Assembly (NCBI GenBank): GCA_029781795.1
Contig: JAKOWB010000008.1
Location: forward strand, 20,384-84,383
Origin: Pseudomonadota bacterium
Lineage (GTDB): Bacteria > Pseudomonadota > Alphaproteobacteria > Kiloniellales > JACOMY01
Length of the DNA: 64,000 nucleotides
Direction: 5' to 3'
The notes below the pieces were generated by a model, which ran no database searches, was not told the DNA's origin, and saw only the letters and a program-made list of their open reading frames with translations. The position numbers and the translations under genes are program-made. Position 1 is the first letter of the stretch. Every line of letters starts with the position of its first letter. Below, piece after piece: positions 51,372 through 64,000 of the stretch.

Positions 51372-52460
51372 ATGCTCTATCATCTCTTCGTCCCGCTGGC
51401 CGACGATGTCAGCTTCTTCAACGTCTTCCGCTACATCACCTTCCGTAGCGGCGGGGCGGTGATGACCGCGCTGCTGATCTCCTTCCTGCTGGGGCCGCGG
51501 GTCATCCGCTGGCTGAAGTCGAAGCAGCCGGGCGGCCAGCCGATCCGCAGCGACGGGCCGGAAAGCCACCTGCTGACCAAGAAGGGCACGCCCACCATGG
51601 GCGGCTTCCTGATCCTGATCTCGCTGACGGTTTCCACCCTGCTCTGGGCGGACCTCACCAACGGCTACGTCTGGGTCGTGCTCTTCGTCACCCTGGGCTT
51701 CGGCGCGGTCGGCTTCGGCGACGACTACCTGAAGCTCACCAAGAAGAATCCCAAGGGCCTGCCCGGCAAGCTGAAGCTGGTGGTGCAGTTCGCCATCGCC
51801 GGCGGCGCCGCGGTCTGGATCAACTACCTGGCGCCCGAGGGCATGGCGACGCACCTCTCGGTGCCCTTCTTCAAGACCGTGCTGGTCGACCTCGGCTGGT
51901 TCTTCATCGTCTTCTCGATGTTCGTCATGGTCGGCGCCTCGAACGCGGTGAACCTGACCGACGGCCTCGACGGCCTCGCCATCGTGCCGGTGGCGATCGC
52001 CGCCGCCTGCTTCGCGCTCATCGCCTATCTCGCCGGCAACAGCGTCTTTGCCGAGTACCTGCAGATCATCTTCGTGCCCGGCACCGGCGAACTGGCGGTG
52101 CTCTGCGGCGCGCTGATCGGCGCCTCGCTGGGCTTCCTCTGGTTCAACGCGCCGCCGGCCATGGTCTTCATGGGCGACACCGGCTCGCTCGCCTGCGGCG
52201 GCGCGCTCGGCACCATCGCGGTCGCTGCCAAGCACGAGCTGGTGCTGGTCATCATCGGCGGCCTCTTCGTGCTGGAGACCGTGTCGGTCATCGTCCAGGT
52301 CGCCTCCTTCAAGATGACCGGCAAGCGGGTCTTCCGCATGGCGCCGCTGCACCATCACTTCGAGAAGAAGGGCTGGGCGGAGCCGACCGTCGTCGTGCGC
52401 TTCTGGATCATCGCCGTGGTGCTGGCGCTGATCGGCCTCTCCACCCTGAAGCTGAGGTAG
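51372..52460 (+). CDS. mraY: phospho-MurNAc-pentapeptide transferase (lipid I synthase)
   Basis: 362 residues, ten helices. GFGDDYLKL (Asp pair), [10 protein letters not shown] and [11 protein letters not shown] (the triple-His loop) are hallmarks. It moves phospho-MurNAc-pentapeptide onto undecaprenyl phosphate. The frame remains open upstream through murF in another frame, so the start is set by [13 protein letters not shown]. It lies 2 nt before murD. Confidence 0.97.
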   Translation: MLYHLFVPLADDVSFFNVFRYITFRSGGAVMTALLISFLLGPRVIRWLKSKQPGGQPIRSDGPESHLLTKKGTPTMGGFLILISLTVSTLLWADLTNGYVWVVLFVTLGFGAVGFGDDYLKLTKKNPKGLPGKLKLVVQFAIAGGAAVWINYLAPEGMATHLSVPFFKTVLVDLGWFFIVFSMFVMVGASNAVNLTDGLDGLAIVPVAIAAACFALIAYLAGNSVFAEYLQIIFVPGTGELAVLCGALIGASLGFLWFNAPPAMVFMGDTGSLACGGALGTIAVAAKHELVLVIIGGLFVLETVSVIVQVASFKMTGKRVFRMAPLHHHFEKKGWAEPTVVVRFWIIAVVLALIGLSTLKLR

Positions 52461-52462
52461 CG

Positions 52463-53863
52463 ATGCCCCAGCAACAGACCCTCGACCTCAGCTTCGCCAG
52501 GAACCGCCGCTACGCCGTGCTCGGCCTCGGCAAGTCGGGCCTGGCCAGCGCGCGCGCCCTGGCGGCGGCCGGCGCCGAGGTGCTGGCCTGGGACGATACG
52601 CCCGCCGCGCGCGACAAGGCGGCCGGCGTGCCGCTCCGCGACCTCGCCGGACTGGACTGGCAGGGCGTCGAGGCGCTGGTGCTCTCGCCCGGCATTCCCC
52701 ACACCTGGCCGCGGCCGCATCCCGTGGCCGCCGCCGCCAAGGCAGCCGGCCGGCCGATCGTCGGCGACATCGAGCTGCTGGCCCTGGCCGAGCCCGCGGC
52801 GCGCTACGTCGGCATCACCGGCACCAACGGCAAGTCGACCACCACGGCGCTGATCGGCCATCTGCTGCAGCAGGCAGGCCGGCGCATCGCCGTCGGCGGC
52901 AACCTCGGCACGCCGGCGCTGACCTTCCCGGCGCTGGGCACGGACGGCATCTACGTGCTGGAGATGTCGAGCTATCAGCTCGAGCTGATCCAGCACCTGA
53001 CCTTCGACGTCGCCATCCTGCTGAACATCACGCCGGACCACCTGGACCGCCACGGCGGCATGGCCGGCTATATCGCCGCCAAGCGCCACGTCTTCGATGG
53101 TCAGAAGGCGCCGCAGGTCGCCATCGTCGGCATCGACGACGCGGCTTCTGCCGCTATCGCGGCGGAGCTGACGAGCGATCCCAACCGTCGCGTCTGGCCG
53201 CTGTCGGTCGAGAACGCGGCGCCCGGCGGGCTCTACGTCGCGGATGGCTGGCTGGTCGACGATACGGAAGGACAGGCCGCGCGCCGCCTGGACCTGGGGT
53301 CGCTGCCGCGCCTGCCGGGCCGCCACAACTGGCAGAACGTGCTGGCGGCCTATGGCGCGCTGCGCGCCCTCGCGGTGCCGGCCGAGACGATCCTCCGGCA
53401 CCTGCCGGGCTTCCCTGGCCTGGCGCACCGCCAGGAGCTGGTGGGCGAGCGCGACGGCGTGCGCTTCGTAAACGATTCCAAGGCGACCAACGCCGACGCC
53501 ACGGCCAAGGCGCTCGGCTGCTACGAGGCGATCTACTGGATCCTCGGCGGTCGCGCCAAGGAGACCGGCCTGGCCGGGCTGGAGCCCTTCTTCCCGCGCA
53601 TCCGCCAGGCCTTCCTGATCGGCGAGGCGACCGCCGCCTTCCGCCCGGTGCTGGACCGGGCCGGCATCGCCACCGCGGCCTGCGGCGAGCTGCCGGCGGC
53701 AGTCGCGGCGGCCTGGAAGGCGGCGCGGCAGGACGCGGTCAAGGACGCCGTGGTGCTGCTCTCGCCGGCCTGCGCCTCCTTCGACCAGTATCCGAACTTC
53801 GAAGTGCGGGGCGACCACTTCCGCCAGCTCGTCCAGCTCCTGCTGGAAGGCGGTGAGGCATGA
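52463..53863 (+). CDS. murD: UDP-MurNAc-L-Ala:D-glutamate ligase
   Basis: 466 residues. GLGKSGLASARAL at the N-terminus, ATP loop GITGTNGKSTTTALIGHLL, and late ND-SKATNADAT (VNDSKATNADATAKAL) are MurD motifs. It adds D-Glu as second peptide residue. Normal length. It overlaps ftsW by ATGA. Confidence 0.96.
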   Translation: MPQQQTLDLSFARNRRYAVLGLGKSGLASARALAAAGAEVLAWDDTPAARDKAAGVPLRDLAGLDWQGVEALVLSPGIPHTWPRPHPVAAAAKAAGRPIVGDIELLALAEPAARYVGITGTNGKSTTTALIGHLLQQAGRRIAVGGNLGTPALTFPALGTDGIYVLEMSSYQLELIQHLTFDVAILLNITPDHLDRHGGMAGYIAAKRHVFDGQKAPQVAIVGIDDAASAAIAAELTSDPNRRVWPLSVENAAPGGLYVADGWLVDDTEGQAARRLDLGSLPRLPGRHNWQNVLAAYGALRALAVPAETILRHLPGFPGLAHRQELVGERDGVRFVNDSKATNADATAKALGCYEAIYWILGGRAKETGLAGLEPFFPRIRQAFLIGEATAAFRPVLDRAGIATAACGELPAAVAAAWKAARQDAVKDAVVLLSPACASFDQYPNFEVRGDHFRQLVQLLLEGGEA

Positions 53864-54984
53864 GCTTCGCCCGCACCGACCAGTCCGTGCTGGGCCGCTG
53901 GTGGTGGACCGTCGACCGCTGGCAGCTCGTCGCCGTCGCGCTGCTGATGGGCCTCGGCGCGCTCTTCATGCTGGCGGCCTCGCCGGCCGCGGCCGACCGC
54001 ATCGGCCTGGCCGATCCTTTCCAGCTCGCCCGCCGCCACATCCTGATGATCCCGCTGTCGGTGGCGCTGATGCTGGCGGTCTCGCTGCTGAACCCGCGTT
54101 CGGTCAGGCGCCTGGCGGTGATCTGCTTCCCCTTCTTCCTGGCCATGCTGGCGGCGACGCTGGTGATGGGCAGCGAGATCAAGGGCGCGACGCGCTGGAT
54201 CACCCTGGCGCACATCTCGATCCAGCCCTCGGAGTTCGTGAAGCCCTGCTTCGCGGTCTTCGCCGCCTGGCTCTTCGCCGCCGGCCGGCTGCAGGACGGC
54301 GTGCCCGGCGCGCTGCTGGCCTTCGGGCTCTATGCCGCCACCGCGCTCTGCCTGCTGCTGCAGCCCGACGTCGGACAGACCGTGGTGCTGACGGCGATCT
54401 TCGGCGTGCAGTTCTTCCTGGCCGGCCTGCCGATCCTCTGGGTCGTCGGCCTGGCGGCCGCCGGCATCGGGCTGCTCACCACGACCTATTTCCTCTTCCC
54501 GCACGTCGCGGCGCGCGTCGACACCTTCCTCGACCCCGACGCCGGCGATACCTACCAGGTGCAGCGCGCGCTGGAGGCCTTCCACAACGGCGGCCTGTTC
54601 GGCCGCGGTCCGGGCGAGGGCACGGTGAAGGACTTCCTGCCGGACTCGCACTCAGACTTCATCTTCGCCGTCGCGGGCGAGGAGTTCGGCATCGTCGTCT
54701 GCCTCTTCCTGGTGGCGCTCTTCGCCTTCGTCGTGCTGCGCGGCTTCGCCAAGCTGCTGAGCGAGACCAACCTCTTCATCCTGCTGGCCGCCACCGGTCT
54801 GCTGACGCAGATCGGCCTGCAGGCCTTCATCAACATGGCCTCCTCGCTGCACCTCATCCCGACCAAGGGGATGACGCTGCCCTTCATCTCCTACGGCGGC
54901 TCCTCCTACCTGGCGCTGGCGCTGGGCATGGGCATGGTGCTGGCCCTGACGCGGCGCCGCCCTGCGGCGCGGGAGGACTGGTGA
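53860..54984 (+). CDS. ftsW: septal peptidoglycan glycosyltransferase FtsW
   Basis: 374 residues, SEDS family with about ten helices. It shows [47 protein letters not shown] and [31 protein letters not shown]. It polymerises septal glycan from lipid II with FtsI. The stop overlaps the murG start (TGATG). Confidence 0.96.
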   Translation: MSFARTDQSVLGRWWWTVDRWQLVAVALLMGLGALFMLAASPAAADRIGLADPFQLARRHILMIPLSVALMLAVSLLNPRSVRRLAVICFPFFLAMLAATLVMGSEIKGATRWITLAHISIQPSEFVKPCFAVFAAWLFAAGRLQDGVPGALLAFGLYAATALCLLLQPDVGQTVVLTAIFGVQFFLAGLPILWVVGLAAAGIGLLTTTYFLFPHVAARVDTFLDPDAGDTYQVQRALEAFHNGGLFGRGPGEGTVKDFLPDSHSDFIFAVAGEEFGIVVCLFLVALFAFVVLRGFAKLLSETNLFILLAATGLLTQIGLQAFINMASSLHLIPTKGMTLPFISYGGSSYLALALGMGMVLALTRRRPAAREDW

Positions 54985-56125
54985 TGGCTCCGCAGAAGGC
55001 CCCCCTGATCGTCATCGGCGCCGGCGGTACCGGCGGGCACATGTTCCCGGCCGCCGCGCTGGCCCGCACCCTGCTGGAGCGCGGCTACCGCGTGGCGCTG
55101 CTGACCGACCGGCGCGGCCAGGGCTTCGGGCCGGATCTGTCGGAGGTCGAGACCTACCGCCTCTCCGCCGGCGCGGTGCTCGGCACCTCGCCCTGGCGCA
55201 AGCTGATGGCCGCGCTGCAGCTGGTGCGCGGCGTGTTCCAGGCGCGGCGCCTCCTGAAGAAGCTGGGTGCCACGGCGGTGGTGGGCTTCGGCGGCTATGC
55301 CTCGCTGCCGGCGGTCTGGGCCGGCGCCGGGCGCGGCCTCAAGGTCGTGCTGCACGAACAGAACGCCGTCGCCGGCCGGGCCAACCGCCTGCTGGCCAGG
55401 AAGGCGACGCAGATCGCCACCTCCTTCGCCGCGGTGCAGGGCCTGACCGAGGACGAGCGCGCGCGCTGCGTGCTGACCGGCAACCCGGTGCGTGGCGCCA
55501 TCGCCGAGGTCGGGCGCCGGCCCTATGCCGTGCCCGGGCCGAAGGACCGCCTGACCCTGCTGGTCACCGGCGGCTCGCAGGGCGCGCGCGTCTTCAACGA
55601 GCTGCTGCCGGCCGCGGTCTGCCGCCTGCCGGCCGCGCTCAAGGCGCGCCTCACCGTCTGCCAGCAGGTGCGCGGCCAGGACCTGTCCGAGGTGCAGGCG
55701 CTCTACCAGGCCTGCGGCGTCGAGGCGGTGCTGAAGTCCTTCTTCGACGACATGCCGCAGCGCCTGGCGGCCGCCAGCCTGCTGGTCTGCCGCTCCGGCG
55801 CTTCCACCGTGGCCGAGCTGGCGGCGGCCGGCCGCCCGGCGGTACTGGTGCCCTATCCCTTCGCCGCCGACGACCACCAGCGCGCCAATGCCGAGGCCTT
55901 CGCCGCCGCCGGCGGCGGCTGGGTCATGCCGCAGGGCGAACTCTCGGTCGAGAGCCTGGCCGCGCAGCTCCAGCGGCTCTTCGAGGAGCCGGCGACCCTG
56001 GTGCGTGCCGCCGGTGCCGCCCGCGCCTTCGCGCAGGAGCGCGCGGCCGAGCGCCTGGCCGACCTGGTGCTGGGCACCTTGAGGAGCAACGGGAACTCTG
56101 GTCCCCGGGGCCAGGAGGCCGCGGC

Positions 56126-56129
<4 letters not shown>
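54984..56129 (+). CDS. murG: lipid II synthase MurG (UDP-GlcNAc transferase)
   Basis: 381 residues, GT-B fold. The N-terminal loop [63 protein letters not shown] and [22 protein letters not shown] are all characteristic. It transfers GlcNAc to lipid I. The start is ATG 54984 in the ftsW stop; GTG 54981 is possible. It overlaps murC by ATGA. Confidence 0.96.
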
Positions 56130-58511
<2,382 letters not shown>

Positions 58512-58515
<4 letters not shown>

Positions 58516-59447
58516 GCGCGCCGCTCGACATCCTGCTGCTGAAGGGCGGCCCCTCGGCCGAGCGCGAGGTCTCGCTGGTGTCCGGCGCGGCCTGCGCCCT
58601 GGCGCTGCGCGAGAAGGGCCACCGCGTCACCGAGTACGACATGACGCGCGACGTCGCCGCCTTCTGCAAGCGGCTGGAGACGCGCTTCGACGTGGTCTTC
58701 AACGCGCTGCACGGCCACTACGGCGAGGACGGCTGCGTGCAGGGCGTGCTGGAACTGATGGGCCAGCGCTACACCCACTCCGGCCTGCTGGCCTCGGCCA
58801 TGGCGATGGACAAGCCGCTGGCCAAGCGGCTCTTCGCCGCCGCCGGGCTGACCACGCCGAGCGGTCGCGTGGTCACCAAGGACGAGGTGCTGGCGGGCGA
58901 TCCCCTGCCGCGCCCCTATGTCATCAAGCCGCCGGCCGAGGGTTCCTCCGTCGGCGTGCGCATCGTGCGCGTCGGCGACAACGGCCAGCCCTTCACCGAG
59001 GAGACCTGGCGCTACGGCCCGACGGTGCTGGTCGAGCCCTACATCGCCGGGCGCGAACTCACCGTCGGCGTGCTGGGCGATGCCAGCGGCACGCGCGCCA
59101 TCTCGGTCACCGAGCTCAGGCCCAAGGTCGGTTTCTACGACTACGCGGCCAAGTACACCGAGGGGAAGACCGAGCACCTGGTGCCGGCGCCGATCCACAA
59201 GCGGATCTTCGAGCAGGCGCTGGCGGCCTCGGTCACCGCGCACGAGACGCTCGGCTGCCGCGGCGTCACGCGCTGCGACTTCCGCTACGACGACACCGGG
59301 GGCGAGCCCGGCAGGCTCTACCTGCTGGAGATCAACACCCAGCCGGGCATGACGCCGCTGTCGCTGGTGCCGGAGCAGGCGGCTTTCACCGGCATGCCCT
59401 TCCCCGACCTCTGCCAGTGGATCGTGGAGGAGGCCATGGCGCGATGA
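58512..59447 (+). CDS. ddl: D-alanine-D-alanine ligase
   Basis: 311 residues, ATP-grasp. KGGPSAEREVSLVSG, ALHGHYGEDGCVQG, KPPAEGSSVGVRIV and LEINTQPGMTPLSL are typical DdlB features. It forms D-Ala-D-Ala for MurF. It overlaps ftsQ by ATGA. Confidence 0.96.
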
Positions 59448-60358
59448 CCGCCCGGAAGAATCCCACCGCCAAGCCGCGTCCCGTACGCCCCCTGGCCGCG
59501 ACCAAGAAGCCACCGGCCGCGCGCAAGGCCGCCGCGCGCAAGCCGGCGCGGCCGAAGCCCGGTCTCTTCAGCCGGGTGAAGCCGCGCACCGCGCTGCGCG
59601 CCGGCCTTGCCGTCGTCGTGCTGGGAACCGGCCTCTGGGCCTGGCAGTCGGGCTATGCCGAGCGGCAGACCCACCGCCTGGTCGCCTATTTCTACCAGGC
59701 CAGCGCCGAGGCCGGCCTGAAGGTCGGCAACGTGCAGGTGACGGGCCGCGAGCGCACCGCGCCGCAGGACATCCTCGGCGTGCTGGCGGTGAAGCAGGGC
59801 GGCGCGCTGCTCGACTTCGACCCGCACGCCGCCAAGAAGGCGCTGGAGACCCTGCCCTGGGTGCGCCACGCCACGGTCGAGCGGCGCCTGCCGGACCTCA
59901 TCGTCGTGACCCTGGACGAGCGGCGCCCCATGGCGCTCTGGCAGCTCGAGGGGCAGCTCCGCGTCATCGACGAGGAGGGCCAGGTGATCCCGGTCGCCCG
60001 GGTGGAGGACTACGGCGGCCTGCCGCTGGTGGTGGGCCCTGGCGCCGACACGGCCGCCGCCGGCCTGATCGAGCTGCTCAGCAGCGAGCCCGAGCTGCGC
60101 GCGGAGGTTGTCGCCGCTGTGCGGGTGGGTGACCGGCGGTGGAACATACGCCTTAATTCGGGAATCGACGTGAAATTACCGGAGGATAATGCCCTGCAGG
60201 CGTGGCAACGGCTTGCCCGACTCGACCAAGACGAGGGCCTTCTATCCCGAGATCTTGTGGTCATTGACCTGCGGATCCCCGACAGGTTGGTGGTCCAGCC
60301 AGCACCGGGTGCCACCGTCGCGCCGCCGGCACCGCCCGTGCCCGGCCAGGACACCTGA
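59444..60358 (+). CDS. ftsQ: cell division protein FtsQ
   Basis: 304 residues. A basic, Ala/Pro/Lys-rich cytoplasmic tail of about 45 residues precedes one membrane helix (about 50-68). A POTRA domain follows (VGNVQVTGRERTAPQDILGVL), then the FtsQ beta-domain with TLPWVRHATVERRLPDLIVV and ERRPMALWQLEGQLRVIDEEG. It recruits FtsL/FtsB and regulates septal synthesis. Codons near 60150-60260 turn AT-rich, with a GATAAT at 60185, a possible internal promoter. Confidence 0.94.
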   Translation: MTARKNPTAKPRPVRPLAATKKPPAARKAAARKPARPKPGLFSRVKPRTALRAGLAVVVLGTGLWAWQSGYAERQTHRLVAYFYQASAEAGLKVGNVQVTGRERTAPQDILGVLAVKQGGALLDFDPHAAKKALETLPWVRHATVERRLPDLIVVTLDERRPMALWQLEGQLRVIDEEGQVIPVARVEDYGGLPLVVGPGADTAAAGLIELLSSEPELRAEVVAAVRVGDRRWNIRLNSGIDVKLPEDNALQAWQRLARLDQDEGLLSRDLVVIDLRIPDRLVVQPAPGATVAPPAPPVPGQDT

Positions 60359-60370
60359 GGAGCGCGGGCA

Positions 60371-61660
60371 ATGAAGAAGGGCTTGGGCAGGACGCGTTCA
60401 GGACTGATGGCAGCGCTCGACGTCGGGTCGAGCAAGACCTGCTGCTTCATCGCCCGCATGGGCGAGGACTGGCGGCCGCGCGTCGTCGGCATCGGCCAGC
60501 AGGCGAGCCAGGGCCTGCGCCTCGGCACCGTCGTCGACCTGGACGCCGCGACCCAGTCGATCGGCAAGGCGGTGCACGCCGCCGAGCAGATGGCCGGCGA
60601 GCAGGTCGACAGCGTGGTGGTGAACCTGTCCGGCGGCGGTCCGGCCTCGCGCACCGTTTCGGTCGAGGTGGCGATCAGTGGGCACGAGATCGGCCAGGCC
60701 GACGTGCGCCGGGCGATCGACGAGTGCCACGCGCTGGACGGCCAGGCGACGGGCGAGGCGGTCGGCCGCCAGCTCATCCACTCGATCCCGATCTCCTATC
60801 AGGTCGACGGCAGCCGCGGCATCCGCGACCCGCGCGGCATGTACGGCGAGCGCCTGGCGGTGGAGCTGCACACTGTCTCGGCGGCGACCGGCGCGCTGCG
60901 CAACCTCACCACCTGCATCGAGCGCGCACACCTATCGGTCGCCGGCGTGGTGGTCAGCCCCTATGCCTCGGGCCTGGCGTCGCTGGTCGAGGACGAGATG
61001 GAACTCGGCGTCACCCTGGTCGAGATGGGCGGCGGCACGACCTCGATGGCGGTGTTCCACGAGGGCAACGTCATCTACACCGACATGCTGCCGGTCGGCG
61101 GCAACCACGTCACCAACGACATCGCCCGCGGCCTCTCCACCCCGCGCGCCCATGCCGAGCGCATGAAGACGCTCTATGGCCACGCCATGGCGACGGCGGC
61201 GGATGAGCGCGAGATGATCGACGTGCCGCAGGTCGGCGAGGACGAGACCACCGGCATCCAGCAGGTGCCGCGCTCGCTGCTGGTCGGCATCATCCAGCCG
61301 CGCGTCGAGGAGACCTTCGAGCTGGTGCGCAACCGCCTCGAGGCCTCGGGCTTCGATCGCGTCGCCGGGCGCCGCGTGGTGCTGACCGGCGGCGCCTGCC
61401 AGCTGCCCGGCCTGCGCGAGCTGGCCAGCCTGGTACTGGACAAGCAGGTCCGCATCGGCCGGCCGCTGCGCGTGCGCGGTCTGGCCGACGTGACCTCGGG
61501 ACCGACCTACGCCACCTGCGCCGGCCTTTTGACCTACGCCGTGGCGGCGAACCTGACACAGCCGCAGCCCGCCGGGCGCGAGCATGACGACAAGAGCGCC
61601 GGCAAGCCGGGCGACGGACCCTTCCGCCGCCTGGGCAGCTGGCTGAAGGAACACTTTTAG
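60371..61660 (+). CDS. ftsA: cell division protein FtsA
   Basis: 429 residues, actin-like. MAALDVGSSKTCCFIARM (phosphate 1), LVEMGGGTTSMAVF (phosphate 2) and VVLTGGACQLPGLREL (adenosine) are visible. The C-terminal amphipathic helix FRRLGSWLKEHF anchors it to the membrane. It tethers FtsZ through the FtsZ tail. It starts 12 nt after ftsQ. Confidence 0.96.
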   Translation: MKKGLGRTRSGLMAALDVGSSKTCCFIARMGEDWRPRVVGIGQQASQGLRLGTVVDLDAATQSIGKAVHAAEQMAGEQVDSVVVNLSGGGPASRTVSVEVAISGHEIGQADVRRAIDECHALDGQATGEAVGRQLIHSIPISYQVDGSRGIRDPRGMYGERLAVELHTVSAATGALRNLTTCIERAHLSVAGVVVSPYASGLASLVEDEMELGVTLVEMGGGTTSMAVFHEGNVIYTDMLPVGGNHVTNDIARGLSTPRAHAERMKTLYGHAMATAADEREMIDVPQVGEDETTGIQQVPRSLLVGIIQPRVEETFELVRNRLEASGFDRVAGRRVVLTGGACQLPGLRELASLVLDKQVRIGRPLRVRGLADVTSGPTYATCAGLLTYAVAANLTQPQPAGREHDDKSAGKPGDGPFRRLGSWLKEHF

Positions 61661-61803
61661 GGTGATGGGTGCGGACGCCCCGACCGATCTCGGGGCAACG
61701 GGCCGGGAGCGCTTCCCGAAAACCCCCCACCAAAGGAGCTCAAAGCTCCAGCGGGAAGGACCGGCCAGTCGGGTGATGCGAGGCGAAGACCTTTGGAGGC
61801 GAA
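61661..61803 (+). promoter_or_regulatory. ftsA-ftsZ intergenic leader with three hairpins
   Basis: 143 bp, the largest gap in the operon. It holds three inverted repeats: GCCCCGA/TCGGGGC (61677-61696), CGGGA/TCCCG (61704-61718) and GGAGCT/AGCTCC (61735-61749). None has a U-tract. It ends with a strong GGAGG five bases before the ftsZ ATG. It may uncouple FtsZ synthesis from upstream genes by RNA processing or a separate promoter. Confidence 0.5.
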
Positions 61804-63939
61804 ATGAGCTTGAACCTGACGATTCCGCAGACCGACGACCAGCTTAAGCCGCGCATCACCGTGATCGGTGTCGGCGGCGCCGGCGGCAATGCCGTGAACA
61901 ACATGATCCACTCCAACCTGGAGGGGGTCGAGTTCCTGGTCACCAACACCGACGCCCAGGCGCTGTCGCAGAGCCCCTGCGCCCGCAAGATCCAGCTTGG
62001 CCGCAACCTGACGCGCGGCCTCGGCGCCGGCGCCCGGCCCGACGTCGGCCGTGCCGCGGCCGAGGAGGCGATGGACGAGATCCTCTCCTGCCTCGACGGC
62101 TGCAACATGGTCTTCATCACCGCCGGCATGGGCGGCGGCACCGGCACCGGCGCGGCGCCGGTCATCGCCCGCGCCGCGCGCGAGCAGGGCATCCTGACCG
62201 TCGGCGTGATCACCAAGCCCTTCCACTTCGAGGGCGTGCACCGCATGCGCCTGGCGGAGGCGGGGATCAACGAGCTGACGCAGCATGTCGATACGCTGAT
62301 CATCATCCCGAACCAGAACCTCTTCCGCGTGGCGAACGAGAAGACCACCTTCGCCGACGCCTTCAAGATGGCGGACGATGTGCTGGAATCGGGCGTGCGC
62401 GGCGTCACCGACCTGATGGTGCTGCCCGGCCTCATCAACCTCGACTTCAACGACATCCGCACCGTCATGACCGAGATGGGCAAGGCGATGATGGGCACCG
62501 GCGAGGCCGAGGGCGAGAACCGCGCCGTGCTGGCGGCCGAGGCGGCGATCGCCAACCCGCTGCTGGACGATGTCTCGATGCGCGGCGCGCGCGGCGTGCT
62601 GATCAACATCACCGGCGGGCCGGACCTGACGCTGTTCGAGGTCGACGAGGCGGCGAACAAGATCCGCGAGCAGGTCGACCCCGAGGCCAACATCATCTTC
62701 GGCTCCTGCCTGGACGAGAAGCTGGAGGGCAAGCTGCGCATCTCCATCGTCGCCACCGGCATCGACGTGCAGGCGGCCAAGGGCGACCGGCCGATGGCGC
62801 CCTCGCTCAGCCTCATCGCCTCGGAGCGCGAGCGTCGCCGGGTGCAGCCCGCCCCGGCGCCGCAGCCGGCCGCCGCCGTCGCCGCCGCCGCGGCGATGGT
62901 GCAGCCGCAGCCCGTGGCGCATGGCGCACTGCGCGGGCAGGCCGTCACCATGACGGCCACCGCGCAGGTGCTGGAGCCCCAGCAGATGACGGCCCCGATG
63001 GCCGCGCCGATGGCGCAGCCGCAGGCGCTGGCGCTCGAACTGCCGACCGCCGACATGGTGGAGGAAGAAGAGGCCCAGGTGCTGGAGGTGCTGGAGGAGG
63101 AGCCGGTCGCCAAGGCGACGCCGGCCCCGGCGCCGTCCTTCGTCGCGCCCGAGCAGAACTATGCCGAGCAGAACTATGCCGATCGCGGCGTCCCGGTGCG
63201 CGGCTACTTCACCCAGGACTACGTCGAGACGGCGGTACAGACGGAGCCCGAGCCGGAGCCGGCGGGCGAGGTGGAGGCCGAGGCGGAGATCGATCCGCAG
63301 AGCTTCGCCGAGCCCTTCGCCGAGCAGCCGGAGGACGCCGACGTCTTCGCCCGCCGGGTGGAGGAGGGGCGCCAGTCCTTCGTCGCCCCGGCGCCGGTGA
63401 TGACCGAGGCCGAGCCGGTGATGCCGGCGGCCCCGGCCCCGGCGCAGCGGCCCGATCCCTTCCGCGAGGCCGAACTCGCCAACGCCTCGCACCGGCCCGA
63501 TCCGGCGCCGCGCGGCCGCGGTCCAAGCCTGATCTCCAAGGTCACCGGCCTCGGCCGGCTGCTCGGTGGCGCCCCGGCGCCGGCCGAACGCCGCGTCGAG
63601 CCGGCGATGGAGCGTCGCCCCGAGGCGCCGATGCAGCCGCAGCAGCCGGCCGCGACGGTGCAGCGGGCGGCGGCCACGGTGCGCCAGCCCGCTCCGCAGC
63701 AGATGGCCCCGCAGCAGGCCGTCTATCAGGCGCCGGCCCAGCCGCAGCCGCAGCCGGCCATGCCGCCGCTGCCGCGCACCGCGGCGAGCCAGCCGCGCGC
63801 GGCGGAGGGCAGGTCGGCGGAGCCGCGTCCGGTGCCGGCGCAGCCCCGGCTCAACCTCGATCCGGTCGACCGGCGGACCAGCATGGCGGACGAGCACCTG
63901 CTCGACATCCCCGCCTTCCTGCGTCGCCAGGCCAACTGA
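61804..63939 (+). CDS. ftsZ: cell division GTPase FtsZ with very long C-terminal linker
   Basis: 711 residues. The GTPase core (about 17-320) has [13 protein letters not shown], tubulin signature [10 protein letters not shown] (about 110-119) and T7 loop [12 protein letters not shown] disordered linker of roughly 370 residues follows, rich in Pro, Gln, Ala and Glu (for example [13 protein letters not shown]), then the conserved tail [12 protein letters not shown] that binds FtsA and other partners. E. coli FtsZ is about 383 residues; alphaproteobacterial ones are longer (Caulobacter about 500), so this is at the long end. It forms the division ring. Confidence 0.97.
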   Translation: MSLNLTIPQTDDQLKPRITVIGVGGAGGNAVNNMIHSNLEGVEFLVTNTDAQALSQSPCARKIQLGRNLTRGLGAGARPDVGRAAAEEAMDEILSCLDGCNMVFITAGMGGGTGTGAAPVIARAAREQGILTVGVITKPFHFEGVHRMRLAEAGINELTQHVDTLIIIPNQNLFRVANEKTTFADAFKMADDVLESGVRGVTDLMVLPGLINLDFNDIRTVMTEMGKAMMGTGEAEGENRAVLAAEAAIANPLLDDVSMRGARGVLINITGGPDLTLFEVDEAANKIREQVDPEANIIFGSCLDEKLEGKLRISIVATGIDVQAAKGDRPMAPSLSLIASERERRRVQPAPAPQPAAAVAAAAAMVQPQPVAHGALRGQAVTMTATAQVLEPQQMTAPMAAPMAQPQALALELPTADMVEEEEAQVLEVLEEEPVAKATPAPAPSFVAPEQNYAEQNYADRGVPVRGYFTQDYVETAVQTEPEPEPAGEVEAEAEIDPQSFAEPFAEQPEDADVFARRVEEGRQSFVAPAPVMTEAEPVMPAAPAPAQRPDPFREAELANASHRPDPAPRGRGPSLISKVTGLGRLLGGAPAPAERRVEPAMERRPEAPMQPQQPAATVQRAAATVRQPAPQQMAPQQAVYQAPAQPQPQPAMPPLPRTAASQPRAAEGRSAEPRPVPAQPRLNLDPVDRRTSMADEHLLDIPAFLRRQAN

Positions 63940-64000
63940 CGGAGCGTCTCCGGGGGGACACGCTTCCGCAGGGTCGAGGACTAGAGGGGCGGGCCCCCCG
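63940..64000. other. start of the region after ftsZ
   Basis: 61 bases. GCGTCTCC and GGACACGC (63944-63963) form an imperfect hairpin with a GGGG loop; there is no U-tract. No gene start is visible before the window ends; lpxC would be usual next in many relatives. Confidence 0.3.

Noticed and set aside
60150..60180. CtrA-type site (TTAA-N7-TTAA) in ftsQ
   Set aside because: Only one TTAA half is present at the needed spacing.

Overview
The window is a 64 kb piece of a high-GC alphaproteobacterial chromosome, most like a Rhodospirillales-type organism. Supporting signs are the DAP-type division and cell-wall (dcw) cluster with a very long FtsZ linker, a HisZ regulatory subunit, RpoH, detached mlaA-mlaC genes and an intergenic palindromic repeat of the kind I know from alphaproteobacteria. 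I saw no rRNA, tRNA or CRISPR array.

Positions 1-16641 hold a divergent catabolic locus. Leftward genes encode an enoyl-CoA hydratase, an AtuA-family protein, a TetR regulator, a complete branched-chain-amino-acid-type ABC transporter with an acyl-CoA ligase inside it, and a biotin-dependent acyl-CoA carboxylase whose alpha subunit is split into two genes. Rightward genes encode two acyl-CoA dehydrogenases, an SDR and a phytanoyl-CoA dioxygenase-like protein. Together they can import, activate, desaturate, carboxylate and hydrate a branched acid. The content resembles the acyclic-terpene (Atu) and leucine (Liu) pathways, but the substrate is unknown. Two similar 17-bp palindromes in the divergent promoter region are candidate TetR operators. 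An IS5-type element (16642-17993) sits exactly at the last stop codon of this locus, in the CTAG that begins a palindromic repeat.

Positions 18096-44739 are mixed housekeeping and envelope genes: threonine aldolase, rluD, rpoH, a tandem pair of unknown membrane proteins, purA-hisZ, an SGNH-like/MBOAT acylation pair, a BtuF-like protein, a deacylase, a CLC channel, a thioesterase, a BASS-like transporter, mlaA-mlaC, a CDF exporter with a divergent MerR regulator, ettA, and two paralogous autotransporters with matching terminators and AT-rich upstream regions.

Positions 44755-63939 are the complete dcw operon mraZ-rsmH-ftsL-ftsI-murE-murF-mraY-murD-ftsW-murG-murC-murB-ddl-ftsQ-ftsA-ftsZ. Most junctions overlap by 1-4 bases. 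It is preceded by a TTGACA promoter overlapped by four 10-bp-spaced MraZ-type boxes. The ftsA-ftsZ gap (143 bp with three hairpins) is the only sizeable break.
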